Positions 29,001 through 36,821 are shown, counted from the stretch's first letter. The stretch is DNA of 64,000 bases from JAEUQQ01 sp963697285 (GCA_963697285.1 CAVONI010000002.1:675866-739865), one strand, 5' to 3'. The notes: generated by a model not told the origin, from the sequence alone. Translations and numbers: made by a program.

Positions 29001-29873
29001 ACGGCGAGCAGCAACAGGCTGCGTTTCCTCGTGGGCAGCGCCACCTGGTTCGGCTACAAGGCCGATACGATCTTCAGCATCGAGCGGCGTTACTCGCGAT
29101 CGAGCGATCCCGTCATCGACATCGAGGGCGAGTCGCTGATCGCCAGGGGCGAGCAGCGGTGGCCCCTCACGCAGCACACGCGGATCGCGGCGGGGTACGA
29201 GTTCCAGTCTGAGAAGATCAGCCTCACGTTCATCGATCCGCTTTCAGGGTTCCCCCTGTCTGGCAGCGTCACCAGCGAGATCGCCTCGGTGTCGGGCACC
29301 TACTCGTGGGACACGCGCGACAACGTGTTCAACCCGTTGCATGGGTTGTTCCATTCGTCGCGTGTCGAACTCGGCGATCGTGCCATCGGGTCAGACCTCC
29401 GCTACTTCAAGGTCCTGATCCAGCAGTACGGGTTCCTGCAACGACGTGGCCTCGTGCTCGCCTCGGCGGTGCGGTTCGGCGTCGTGACCATCGGCGACGA
29501 GAACGATGTGGTCAGTCCGGCCGTGCGCTTCCGCGCGGGTGGGGCGACCACGGTGCGCGGCTACGCGCAAGACGCTCTGACCCCGCAGCTGTTCCCCGAC
29601 CTCCCCGCGGGCGGCGACGCGCTGCTGATCCTGAACCAGGAGGTGCGCGTGCCCGTCTGGCGGTGGCTGGGCGGCATCGGCTTCGTAGACGCGGGCAACA
29701 CCTTCCCCGGCGCGAGCGCCATCTCGTTGAGCGACCTGGCCGTCGGCGTCGGCGGGGGCGTGCGCCTGAACACTCCGTTCGGCATCATCCGCCTCGATTT
29801 GGGCTACCCCCTCAGCGGCCCCAGCGCCCTCCGCCGCCACCACTGGTACTTCGGGTATGGCCATGCATTCTGA
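23052..29873 (+). CDS. TamB-Omp85 (TamA/BamA-like) fusion protein
   Basis: One frame of 2273 residues. Residues 6-27 are an inner-membrane signal anchor. About 30-1300 is a repetitive AsmA/TamB beta-rich region. About 1310-1520 is the conserved TamB C-terminal domain (GELFFGGKLYTVRSGSIDFV, GYDVTMQLLGPPTDI, then EVRQELTFGGG). Five POTRA-like repeats follow at about 1536, 1615, 1695, 1776 and 1857 (for example IEFTGNALIPDEPLRQVV). From about 1930 comes an Omp85 barrel with the VRGY motif near 2169 and a terminal aromatic (YFGYGHAF). TamA and TamB are normally separate partners bridging the two membranes for outer-membrane protein or lipid transport; here they are one chain. It begins with GTG and no frame break is visible. 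Confidence 0.9.
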   Translation: MKFRRAVIAALFALATLTVMLHLPWVSSWLVRTAIDRVEGPLGLDIETSGVSAWPMGLSATLRDVRIRAIADAEPFLSADSLTIDLPLAAIRNRSRIGHISLARPRIDVDGLTRWIDSRPPSKTPNPTVPRIDSLTLTDATLSSERLAFTIPGMTLTMASTMATPLGGAIAASNATLRVGNVVFDQLAIDGALRYDGAVVIERARLTSHETRLDVAGRIGMREGDRQMALTVGGTVAPLGRILEPYLAHPRIDGTVRLDGRVDGTFLSPRLTATLRSGDLTMDDDPAGDVTTRLVLSRQRLDIHDVAWERLLGGRATGRAAFDFNDALDSAIHVDVEGVATAPVLAMVDPAWPSIRSRATGAVRIEGPLAKGRRPHVTADMTLARADASPLASAGRVAVTLDPRRWTTSVRDLVIGQVALQGDLAGDRPADTEAPFATSTFTGQVTASAADPDDALALLHALDIVDMDFSEYTLGGALTGSATLSGTLRSRILEAVVDVPALTAHGGLTGTLHATATIDPRSIALHDGRAVLGDTTATMRGRVDLVARRLALDTTVDARSTDAVVRLFDLPRQLTPVGAFTATGQLTGSPDLPRIDAAVAGSDLVLAGQAPAAASGTIGWDGTTLTCRPCTLTRKASTFDVAGEWNTIDRRVAVRGTLADWRVDPVTWPAATTGDASTTYPVHGVASGTFDVLGVPDALSGSAHLALRDTQWSTTRPGTVDVTATLAHGEVDVTLAAPDLSVTGHAVIDQASPYAFEATADLAGADLATLVSRLALDARGTLGRVTGSLSASGQLANRDSVVGTVSLSAFDGTWRDLPLRLERPSSFAWSTRALTTHNVALSLADVRLDVDGELSSRGEARGVTAAMSGRAEQIARILAALEIAVPAMEGTVDARLAFTGSPDAPSIDGHFVIADGVVTWPDLPPVRGITADVRIGDGVATLTSARAQAQDATIDAHGRAPVRMFAPFLPGALAARLPASTSAVASLETTLTNLSHVTALAYLGERVPGLWRGGVDAAASLTATRLSPDAVDGTVRMTRATLASGDLSVEQTAPGLARIARGTLVLEPWHFLGSGTDITVSGSANLAEVTYPYAFSLDGTLDMRLLGTILPGRVNGALRSALRVEGSTKDLDVLGRVEVNDANWIARDLGLAITGLSGPLVLDRNRLTVDNVTARVNGGAVSISGALSTARNGAPSEVVFKGSGIALDVPAGVVSELSGEIRATSPGPRGLTYGLAGDVFVQPGIVRSSLRQLALSAIALTSPGTAASNLSDVMSEIGLDVRIRTLDNLVADSNELKLSVAGDVTVTGTLAVPGMKGALTATDEGELFFGGKLYTVRSGSIDFVNPNEIDPRLNIVADTRVAGYDVTMQLLGPPTDITTRLTSDPPLSEGDLASLLATGRTLDERAGVTEEQAKTQLLSAVSSEYLGVVGRWFGLDTVRIEQNVDLSATDIDPVARLNVAKSFGQRLDVLYSQSLSESGDTAWVLTYHTGWRRLDVRATIETLQNEVLEVRQELTFGGGAKPRPQRRRTDTRPRVADITFSGLDANDERDARKQMKLDVGDRFDVYTWRRDQERIGAMFRQRDRQRVTVASYRRDVGRPDQVAIDYVVDAGPVTTLTVTGATLSDRAMDDMRAAWSRVGIDDFLVDEWREVATEDLIVQGYVQPRITTEITTPGNPWIRRDARIVIDPGQRVAAREIEFTGNALIPDEPLRQVVEHARIDPRVWVRPSLLVAPIRARYASLGHLEVTVRTGDVRVEGDRAVLPVTISEGRQYLVGALLITGEHAVTEDAISAALGLEVGAVYLPVFAQRGADRVAELYRREAFPDALVSFNATITPATATADVHVTINEGARHVLAEMTVSGDTITSPSLFRHVAALPLDKPLANRAVEDAQKRLYNTGIFSSVTPEIESIGAPDANGVQPVRVVFAVEEVPRYRLRYGLQATTNVLSENGFTSRDVQPGASLDLRRSNLFGRGIFAGVGASGTASSNRLRFLVGSATWFGYKADTIFSIERRYSRSSDPVIDIEGESLIARGEQRWPLTQHTRIAAGYEFQSEKISLTFIDPLSGFPLSGSVTSEIASVSGTYSWDTRDNVFNPLHGLFHSSRVELGDRAIGSDLRYFKVLIQQYGFLQRRGLVLASAVRFGVVTIGDENDVVSPAVRFRAGGATTVRGYAQDALTPQLFPDLPAGGDALLILNQEVRVPVWRWLGGIGFVDAGNTFPGASAISLSDLAVGVGGGVRLNTPFGIIRLDLGYPLSGPSALRRHHWYFGYGHAF

Positions 29874-29896
29874 TCGTGGTCGGCCCGCCGCGGGGG

Positions 29897-29919
29897 CAAT
29901 TGGGGTCTGACCCCAATTG
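29897..29919. repeat. Family A palindrome, copy downstream of RAYT
   Basis: Arms CAATTGGGGTC and GACCCCAATTG around a central T, perfect over 23 bp. It is 42 bp past the RAYT stop. The central base shows opposite orientation to the copies at 18 kb. Confidence 0.85.
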
Positions 29920-29961
29920 GCAGGAGAGCCGCGGGGAGGCGGCGATTCCGACACCTGGTGG

Positions 29962-30537
29962 TTACGCGCGGCGCGGACCGGGGCGGCGGGGCTCCTGGAT
30001 ACAGACAGCGACCTCGTCGAGCGTCAGCGTGACGTCCAGCATCTCTCTCCAGGCGTCGGGCCGTTCGACGGGCCACTCATCCACGAGCGACTCGCAGTCG
30101 GCGTGTGCGCTACTCCACTCCCACTGTTCAGCACGCCGCACCAACCCCGCCCGCAGCGCATTCGCCTCGACATAGCGCGCTGCTGTAAGGAAGTACCGTT
30201 CGTTGTCGATCACCTTGGTCTTGAATCGATCTTGAAAGACGTGCCCTGTCCCGGTCGTGCCGCGACGCCGGTGCACACGCCTCGCATGCCTGAACGTCAC
30301 GAAGTGGAGTGCGCGTGACAGGGCACGATCGCGCTGTGGCGTCGCCAGGATGTGCCAGTGGTTGGGCATGAGGCAGAACGCGAAGACCGCAACGCCGAAC
30401 CTGCGGCGCGCGCAATCCAGATCTGCTCGGAACTCGAGATAGTCATCGGGGGAGTGGAACACGCGGGCCTTCGAGTTCCCGCGGTTGTAGGCGTGGACGA
30501 TGGTTCCTGGCGGGACGGCTCGGAGCGCTCGGGACAT
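29962..30537 (-). CDS. REP-associated tyrosine transposase (RAYT, Y1 HUH family)
   Basis: 191 residues, the usual RAYT size. The start region IVHAYNRGNSKARVFHSPDDY matches the family; the metal-binding HUH motif is HWH in FCLMPNHWHIL near residue 57; the catalytic-Tyr helix reads FLTAARYVEANALRAGLV near residue 120, followed by WSSAHA. Such enzymes nick single-stranded DNA at palindromic REP hairpins. It lies between two palindromes. The last residues are variable and not informative. Confidence 0.9.
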   Translation of the reverse strand: MSRALRAVPPGTIVHAYNRGNSKARVFHSPDDYLEFRADLDCARRRFGVAVFAFCLMPNHWHILATPQRDRALSRALHFVTFRHARRVHRRRGTTGTGHVFQDRFKTKVIDNERYFLTAARYVEANALRAGLVRRAEQWEWSSAHADCESLVDEWPVERPDAWREMLDVTLTLDEVAVCIQEPRRPGPRRA

Positions 30538-30680
30538 TGGGCACCTCTCCGGCCCCTCGTTCCAAGAGTCGTGCCGCCCCCTGGTTGATCGACGTCCACG
30601 GAAATCGCCGCCATCTACGCTGTCGACCCCGCACCATCCCCGTCGTCGTCAACCACGGTTGTCTTCCTGGAAACGCCAGT

Positions 30681-30702
30681 CAATTGGGGTCTGACCCCAA
30701 TT
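30681..30702. repeat. Family A palindrome, copy upstream of RAYT
   Basis: CAATTGGGGTC and GACCCCAATT around a central T; the last base differs from the copy at 29897. Same orientation as that copy. The rest of 30538-30736 shows nothing recognisable. Confidence 0.85.
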
Positions 30703-30736
30703 CCACAATTCCCACATGCCCATTCACTGCGTTCGC

Positions 30737-32188
30737 CTACGGCGCAGGGCGGACGCGGGCTTCGGCCCAGGCGTAGAGTTCGGCGTAGCGGTGCGCCGAG
30801 TGGTCCCATGACAGGTCGAGGCGCATGGCCTTCTGCTGCATCTCGCGCCAGGCAACGGGGTCGTGACGGTAGCGATCGAGACCGCGCGACAACGCGTCCC
30901 AGAACTCGCCCGCGGCAAACGGACCGAACGAGAACCCCGTCTCGCCATCATGCACGGTGTCGGCGAGGCCGCCGGTCGCGCGCACCACCGGCAACGATCC
31001 GTAACGCATCGCGATCATCTGCCCGAGTCCGCACGGCTCGAAGAGCGACGGCATCAGGAACATGTCGCTGCCACCGTACACGAGCGGGGCGAGTTCGGCG
31101 GCGTAGGCCAGGACGGCGCGCATGCGATCGCGGTAGTGCGACGCCATCTCGCGGAACATCCGCTCGTACGGCTCGGCTCCCGACCCGATGATCACGAACT
31201 GCGCCTCGCCCACCTGGCCGCCCAACAGGTGGTGCAGCACGGGTTCGGCCAGGTCGAGGCCCTTCTGCGCGTCGAGCCTGGTGATCATGGCCACGAGCGG
31301 GACGTCGGCACGCTCCGGCAGACCCAGCGAGTGCTGCAGCGCCTTCTTGTTCCTTGCGCGTGCCTCGATTGTCTCGACCCCGAACCGCGCGGCGAGGTGC
31401 CTGTCGGCCTGCGGGTTCCAGATGTCGGTGTCGATCCCGTTCAAGACGCCGTGCACGTCGTAGGCGCGGTGCCGCAACAACCCGTCGAGCCCGCACCCGC
31501 CCGACGGCGTCATGATCTCGTGCGCGTACGTCGGGCTCACGGTATTGATCATCGTGGCGTGGTAGATGCCGCGCGCGAGGGTATTCACGCCACCCGGGCT
31601 CTCCTCGTGCAGCCGTCCGTCCGGGATCCCGAGGTAGTCGAGCAGCATCCCCGGCGCACGCCCCTGATGCATCAGGTTGTGGATGGTCAGCAGCGTGGGC
31701 ATCGCGCGATAACGAGGATCGTCGTTGCCCGCCGTCGCCAGCCATGCAATCGCGCCGGCCGCGTGCCAGTCGTGCGCGTGCACCACGTCAGGACGCCACC
31801 CCTTCGCCGCGATCTCGAGGTCGAGCGCCGCGCGGCTGAAGAACGCGAACCTGAACGGGTCGTCGTCGAAGCCATAGAAGGTCTTGCGTGCAAAGAGCGA
31901 CCGCTCGGCAATGAACGACACCGGCACGTCGCTGCCCGGAAGGGTCGCTTCGAAGACCCCTGCCGGCGACAGCGTGCGCCCCACGGGCACACCCAGCACG
32001 ATCGGGCTGACATGGATGCCGCCCGAGCCTGCCGCCGCCTTCTCTTCGATCGGCGCGTAGGCCGGCAGCACGACGCGCACGTCGTGCCCCATGGCACGCA
32101 AGGCCTTGGGCAGCGCGCCAGCCACGTCGGCCAGGCCACCCGTCTTGGCGAACGGCGCCACTTCTGAACTGATGATGAGGATCTTCAC
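30737..32188 (-). CDS. glgA: Glycogen synthase, ADP-glucose type
   Basis: 483 residues, standard for GT5 bacterial glycogen synthases, which extend alpha-1,4-glucan from ADP-glucose. The N-terminus MKILIISSEVAPFAKTGGLA carries the KTGGL ADP-glucose-binding motif. VHAHDWHAA, NGIDTDIWNP, and near the C-terminus MPSLFEPCGLGQMIAMRYG followed by RATGGLADTV (the second KxGGL-like motif, here ATGGL) are all present. The GTG start gives the conserved MKIL. No SD; TAGGAT lies 6 bases upstream. No other glycogen genes are adjacent. Confidence 0.96.
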   Translation of the reverse strand: MKILIISSEVAPFAKTGGLADVAGALPKALRAMGHDVRVVLPAYAPIEEKAAAGSGGIHVSPIVLGVPVGRTLSPAGVFEATLPGSDVPVSFIAERSLFARKTFYGFDDDPFRFAFFSRAALDLEIAAKGWRPDVVHAHDWHAAGAIAWLATAGNDDPRYRAMPTLLTIHNLMHQGRAPGMLLDYLGIPDGRLHEESPGGVNTLARGIYHATMINTVSPTYAHEIMTPSGGCGLDGLLRHRAYDVHGVLNGIDTDIWNPQADRHLAARFGVETIEARARNKKALQHSLGLPERADVPLVAMITRLDAQKGLDLAEPVLHHLLGGQVGEAQFVIIGSGAEPYERMFREMASHYRDRMRAVLAYAAELAPLVYGGSDMFLMPSLFEPCGLGQMIAMRYGSLPVVRATGGLADTVHDGETGFSFGPFAAGEFWDALSRGLDRYRHDPVAWREMQQKAMRLDLSWDHSAHRYAELYAWAEARVRPAP

Positions 32189-32194
32189 GCGGGT

Positions 32195-32200
32195 ATCCTA
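32195..32200 (-). promoter_or_regulatory. -10-like TAGGAT, 6 nt before glgA (leaderless candidate)
   Basis: Reverse strand TAGGAT, then ACCCGC, then GTG. Same geometry as at purE and the TamB-Omp85 gene. Confidence 0.45.
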
Positions 32201-32257
32201 GCCCGCCTCGATCCCCGAGTGCCACGGCATTGGGCCCGCAGACCACCAGACACAGCA

Positions 32258-32296
32258 ACGCCCCGGATCGTTCGCGAACGAACGATGCCGGGGCGT
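32258..32296 (-). terminator. Long hairpin after the glutamate dehydrogenase gene
   Basis: ACGCCCCGG-ATCGTTCG pairs with CGAACGAT-G-CCGGGGCGT: a 17-bp stem, loop CGAA and one bulged G. It starts 15 bp past the gdh stop and precedes glgA. There is no T tract, so it may stop transcription with help or protect the 3' end. Confidence 0.55.
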
Positions 32297-32311
32297 GCCG
32301 TCCAGCGAACC

Positions 32312-35300
32312 TCAGCTCTGGGCCGGCTCGCGCGAGGCGCCAGCAGTGGCCGGGCCGAACTGCTTCCTGACCGCGTCGAACGCCTTGCGGGCCTGCGCGT
32401 CCTTCTTGCCCGCGAGCGCCGCCAGCACCGCGGCCTCGAGCGCCTGCTCGATGGCCAGCAGTGCCTGGTTCTCGTCGTGCACCGAACGTCCCTGCTCGGC
32501 GATCGCCACGCGCAGTTCGTGCGCGTTGTTGGTGGCATCGGCTTCGAGGTAGGCCTCGAGGACCTTGCCGAACTCGGCCTTCGACTCGGCCATCACGCGG
32601 GCGAGGAACGAGATGCCCGCGTTGTTGACCAGGTAGTTGACGACGCCGGTCGCGATGATCTCGCGACGCAGCGGATGCTTCTCGAAGTGCGCCGCGAACT
32701 TCTCGCGCAGCAGCGTCGGGAAGTAGTTCGTGAGGAACGGCCTGGCCGACGCCGCGTCGGGCGCCGACGAATGCATCGCCTCCTTGAACGCCCAGTTCTT
32801 CACCAGGCCCAGCAGCACGCACAGCACCGGCCGCGGCAGGCCGCGTTCGCGCATCGGGCTCGCCAGCAACTCGTCCTTCGAGGGCAGCGCCGCGTCGACG
32901 CGATCAACGATGCCCGCTGAGACGAGGCCCTCGACGAACGCGACCCACTCGTCGTACGCGGCCGCGCTGCGCAGGGAGTCAAGCGTCAGCGCCCGCGCCT
33001 GGCCGATGTTGTCGGCCAGCACGAGTTCCGACACCTCGTCGGTCATCTGCTCGATGATGACGTTGCGCTCGGCGCGGTCCTTGACGACGCCCTGCCGCAC
33101 GAGCATGTCGAGCAGGATCTTGATGTTGACCTCGTGGTCAGACATGTCGACGCCCGCGCTGTTGTCGACGGCGTCGGTGTTGACGAGTGCCCCCTTCATC
33201 CACAGCTCGATGCGGCCCTTCTGCGTCAGCCCGAGGTTGCCGCCCTCGCCGATCACGCGCGCGCGCACCTCGTTGCCGTTCACGCGCAGGCGATCGTTCG
33301 CGCGGTCGCCCGCCGCGCTGTTCGATTCATCGGTCGCCTTGACGTAGGTGCCGATGCCCCCGTTGTAGAGCAGGTCGACGTTCGCCACGAGGATGGCGCG
33401 CATCACCTCTTCGCCGCTGGCTTCGGCCTTGTCGATCCCGAGCACGGCCTGCGCCTCGGCACTCAGTGGGATGGCCTTGGCCGTCCGATCGAAGACGCCG
33501 CCGCCCTTGCTGATCAACGCGGGGTTGTAGTCCTTCCACGACGACCGCGGGAGGTTGAACATCCGCTCGCGCTCCACGAAGCTCGCCTCGGGATCCGGCG
33601 TCGGGTCGAGGAAGATGTGACGGTGGTCGAACGCCGCCACGAGCTTGATCGTCCGCGAACGCAGCGCCCCGTTGCCGAAGACGTCGCCCGACATGTCGCC
33701 GATCCCGACCATGGTGAACGGCTGGGTCTGCGTGTCGTGCCCGAGCAGACGGAAGCTGTGCTTGACCAGTTCCCAGGCCCCGCGCGCCGTGATGCCTTCG
33801 CGCTTGTGGTCGTAGCCGACGCTGCCCCCCGAGGCGAACGCGTCACCGAGCCAGAACCCGTACTGACCCGACACGCTGTTGGCGGTGTCTGACAAGTGCG
33901 CGGTGCCCTTGTCGGCCGCGACGACGAGATACGGGTCGTTCTCATCGTGCCGCACGACGTCTGGCGGATGCACGACCTCGCCGTTCACGAGGTTGTCGGT
34001 CACGTCGAGCAGGCCCGCGACGAACTGGCGGTACCGGTCGATCAGGTAGTTGTCGAGCGCCGGGCGTGGCGGCACGTTGCCCTTCAGCACGAACCCGCCC
34101 TTCGACCCGACCGGCACGATGACCGAGTTCTTCAGCGTCTGCGCCTTCATCAGGCCCAGGATCTCGGTGCGGAAGTCGTCGTGGCGGTCGCTCCAGCGGA
34201 TGCCGCCGCGCGCCACCTTGCCAGCGCGCAGGTGGATGCCCTGCAGGTGCCGCGAGTGGACGAAGATCTCGAACAGCGGCCGCGGTGCAACCATGCCGTC
34301 GACCTTGGCGCTGTTGACCTTGATCGAGATCACGGGCCGTTCGGGATGCTGGTAGTAGTTCGTCCGCACGGCCGCCGTGATCAGGTTGTGCAGCGCGCGC
34401 AGCATCTCGTCGTCGACCAGGGAGCCGACGTTCCGCAACGCGACCTTGAGGTCGGCCTGCGCCCGCGTGGTCGCCTCGTCGCGCGAGATCGTCTCGGCCG
34501 GATCGAAACGCGCCGCGAACAGGTCGAACAGCGCGCGCGCCACCGCGCTGTTGCGCAGCAGCACGCCGTTCAGCGTGTCGGCGTTGTAGCTCGGGCGGAT
34601 CTGCAGGAGGTGATTGCGGAACATCCGCAGCACCTCGACCTCGCGCCAGGTGAGTCCTTCCTTGAGCACGAGGCCGTTGAGCAGGCACTCGGTCGCACGC
34701 TCCTCGTGCAGTGCGCGCAGGGCGTCGAGCAGGCGATCCTGCCCCGCGATCATGGCGGCCACGGTCGTCGCGTCGGCCTCGACCACGAGCTTCGACAGGA
34801 AGCCCTTCCGGCCCTCGGGCAGCATCAGCGGGATGCTGATCTCCTCGGTCACCGTGAGGCCGAGATTCTGCAGGGTGCGCAGCGTTTCGGTGAGGACGAG
34901 CGGACGCGGCGAGAACAGCTTGAGGACCGCGCTGGTCGGCGTGCGCGGCAGCACCAGCAACTCGAGACGTCCCTCGAGCTGTTCGAAGCACTCGACATCC
35001 CGCGGCACCTCCTCGGGCTTCGTGCTCTCGCGGTACAGCCCGCTGCGGGTCTCGACGCGCACGTACTTCTTGAGCAGCCGGCGCCCTTCGATGGGCCCGA
35101 AGTGCTCCTCGATCGCGATCGACGCCTGGTCTTCCCAGGTCGTGATCGTCTTGCGCGTCAGCTCGCGGATGACCTGCACGTCGAGCGAACGCTCGAGCGT
35201 CGAGGCGTCGAAATAGTAGACCAGCACGCCGTTGATGCCGCAGTCGGCCCACGTGTTGAACGAGATCGGCCCGAACTCGCGGCTCAGGACGTCCTTCAGC

Positions 35301-36634
35301 TCCTCCTCGGCCTTGCGCGAGTAGCGCATGTCGGTGAAGGCGATGAGCGCCGCCTCGTACCCACGGCCCGCGCGGACGGTGACCGCGATCTCCTCGTCGC
35401 TCGCGAGGTAGACCATCTGGTCGAGGATCGACTTGAGCGGGGGCACGTCGCTGTAGAGCAGTTCGCGCTTGGGGAAGTGGTTGAACGTCGCCCGCATCTC
35501 GCGGTACGCGTGCGAGTTCGGCAACGCGTGGCTCTGCTCGAGCAACGCGTCGAGCTTCTCCTTGAGGAGCGGGATGTCCTGTGCCTTCCCAGCGAACGCG
35601 CTCTTGGCGAGGCGGCCGAGAATCAGCGTGGCCCCCGACAGCCGGCCGTCCGCGCCCCACTCGCGCACGACCAGGTCGTCGACCGGGTCGAGCTGGTGGA
35701 TGGCCGAGGCGTCGGTGCAGTAGTCGATGTCGACGCTGCGGACGTCGTCGGGTCCCGGCTCGACGTGCTTCGACACGCGCTCGGTGAGGCCCGGGAACAC
35801 CGTGGGCAGCAGCGCGGGGTCCTTGAAGACGCCCAGTGCGCCTGACCCGTCCTGGTGCAGGGTGCCGTTGGTGCCCGGCACGTACCGGACCATCCCGAGG
35901 TGCACGTAGTTGTCGGCGAGGAGCCACTCGAGGAACGCCTTCGGCGCGTCGGCACCGCCCGGCACGTTGCGACGGCTGCGGATCTTCCCGACCAGGTCGC
36001 GCGTCGCGCGCTTCATGTCGGGGTAATCCTCGACGGCGAGGAACACGCTCTTGAGCAGCGAGTACACCTGGTGCTCGATGCGGCGCATCTTCTCGCGGGC
36101 CTCGATGCGCTCGATCCGGAACTGGCAGTACAGCTCGCGCGACCCGTCACCGGTCTGGCCGCCGATCCAGACGATCTTCTCCCACTGCCGCCTGACGGTG
36201 AAGATCGGATGGATCGCCGAGAAGACGCGCAGGCCTTCCCTCTGGAAGTAGTTCTTCAGCGACTCGAAGATGAACGGGGCGTCGGGCGTGTGCGTCTCGA
36301 CGATCGTGACCTCGTGGTGGAGCCCCGACGTCGACCCCGAGGCCGACTCCTCGTGCGCGTCGGGATTGCGGACGGTGACGTGCAGCCCGGGAAGCCCGCG
36401 GTACAGCTGGTGCTCGGGCGTGATGGTGTGCGCGACGAACCGGAAGTACGCCTGGATGCGTTCGGCCATCGCCGCCGGCGACAGGTGGAACGCCATGGCG
36501 TCAGGTGTCTCGGGGAACACCACCGAGGCGAAGGCCTGGAGCAGGTCGCGGTCGGCGTCAGACGCCGACGAGCCCAGGATGTTCTGGATTTCTGGAAGGA
36601 GTGACGAGCGACGTGACGGATCAGCAGTAATCAT
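32312..36634 (-). CDS. gdhB: Large NAD-specific glutamate dehydrogenase (GDH-180 type)
   Basis: 1440 residues, near the usual ~1600 of this class. It oxidatively deaminates glutamate to 2-oxoglutarate with NAD in the cytoplasm. N-terminal ~600 residues are regulatory; the catalytic part includes GGIRWSDRHDDFRTEILGLM, VIVPVGSKGGFVLKG, ILVANVDLLYNGGIGTYVK and GEGGNLGLTQKGRIE (NAD-binding). The ATG at 36634 opens the conserved MITADPS; longer starts give no similarity. A CATACT box 10 bases before the ATG would give a very short leader. No operon partner. Confidence 0.95.
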   Translation of the reverse strand: MITADPSRRSSLLPEIQNILGSSASDADRDLLQAFASVVFPETPDAMAFHLSPAAMAERIQAYFRFVAHTITPEHQLYRGLPGLHVTVRNPDAHEESASGSTSGLHHEVTIVETHTPDAPFIFESLKNYFQREGLRVFSAIHPIFTVRRQWEKIVWIGGQTGDGSRELYCQFRIERIEAREKMRRIEHQVYSLLKSVFLAVEDYPDMKRATRDLVGKIRSRRNVPGGADAPKAFLEWLLADNYVHLGMVRYVPGTNGTLHQDGSGALGVFKDPALLPTVFPGLTERVSKHVEPGPDDVRSVDIDYCTDASAIHQLDPVDDLVVREWGADGRLSGATLILGRLAKSAFAGKAQDIPLLKEKLDALLEQSHALPNSHAYREMRATFNHFPKRELLYSDVPPLKSILDQMVYLASDEEIAVTVRAGRGYEAALIAFTDMRYSRKAEEELKDVLSREFGPISFNTWADCGINGVLVYYFDASTLERSLDVQVIRELTRKTITTWEDQASIAIEEHFGPIEGRRLLKKYVRVETRSGLYRESTKPEEVPRDVECFEQLEGRLELLVLPRTPTSAVLKLFSPRPLVLTETLRTLQNLGLTVTEEISIPLMLPEGRKGFLSKLVVEADATTVAAMIAGQDRLLDALRALHEERATECLLNGLVLKEGLTWREVEVLRMFRNHLLQIRPSYNADTLNGVLLRNSAVARALFDLFAARFDPAETISRDEATTRAQADLKVALRNVGSLVDDEMLRALHNLITAAVRTNYYQHPERPVISIKVNSAKVDGMVAPRPLFEIFVHSRHLQGIHLRAGKVARGGIRWSDRHDDFRTEILGLMKAQTLKNSVIVPVGSKGGFVLKGNVPPRPALDNYLIDRYRQFVAGLLDVTDNLVNGEVVHPPDVVRHDENDPYLVVAADKGTAHLSDTANSVSGQYGFWLGDAFASGGSVGYDHKREGITARGAWELVKHSFRLLGHDTQTQPFTMVGIGDMSGDVFGNGALRSRTIKLVAAFDHRHIFLDPTPDPEASFVERERMFNLPRSSWKDYNPALISKGGGVFDRTAKAIPLSAEAQAVLGIDKAEASGEEVMRAILVANVDLLYNGGIGTYVKATDESNSAAGDRANDRLRVNGNEVRARVIGEGGNLGLTQKGRIELWMKGALVNTDAVDNSAGVDMSDHEVNIKILLDMLVRQGVVKDRAERNVIIEQMTDEVSELVLADNIGQARALTLDSLRSAAAYDEWVAFVEGLVSAGIVDRVDAALPSKDELLASPMRERGLPRPVLCVLLGLVKNWAFKEAMHSSAPDAASARPFLTNYFPTLLREKFAAHFEKHPLRREIIATGVVNYLVNNAGISFLARVMAESKAEFGKVLEAYLEADATNNAHELRVAIAEQGRSVHDENQALLAIEQALEAAVLAALAGKKDAQARKAFDAVRKQFGPATAGASREPAQS

Positions 36635-36768
36635 GACGGGGTCCAGTATGAGCTGGCGGGATGAATGACCATGACGAACGCGCACGGAACGTGCGCGATT
36701 GGGGATGCTACTACTCGGCCAAACGAAAGAAAAGGGCGGGCCGCCTTCCCTCGCCTCGGGTGGCTGGC

Positions 36769-36794
36769 GGGCCGCACGGGGGTGCGGCCCCTAC
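36769..36794. repeat. GC-rich palindromic repeat, family B (best copy)
   Basis: GGGCCGCACGGGGGTGCGGC followed by CCCTAC; on the reverse strand GTAGGGGCCGC at its head. Strong stem-forming arms GGGCCGCAC/GTGCGGCCC. It lies 28 bp downstream of the phosphatase gene's stop and is the main thing in the 187-bp gap. Confidence 0.65.
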
Positions 36795-36821
36795 GAGCAC
36801 TTGACATATCGGGTCGGCATG

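Larger units (their letters stand above)
29897..30702 (-). mobile_element. RAYT unit bounded by family A palindromes
   Basis: A 0.8-kb unit: palindrome, transposase gene, 143-bp upstream segment, palindrome. RAYTs are domesticated single-copy relatives of IS200/IS605 transposases, associated with genome-wide short palindromes. The solo copies at 18.0-18.1 kb support mobilisation of the palindromes rather than of the whole unit. No target duplication was found. Confidence 0.7.

Noticed and set aside
36635..36768. Possible small gene between gdh and the phosphatase
   Set aside because: No frame with SD and plausible composition; only the family B repeat further along stands out.
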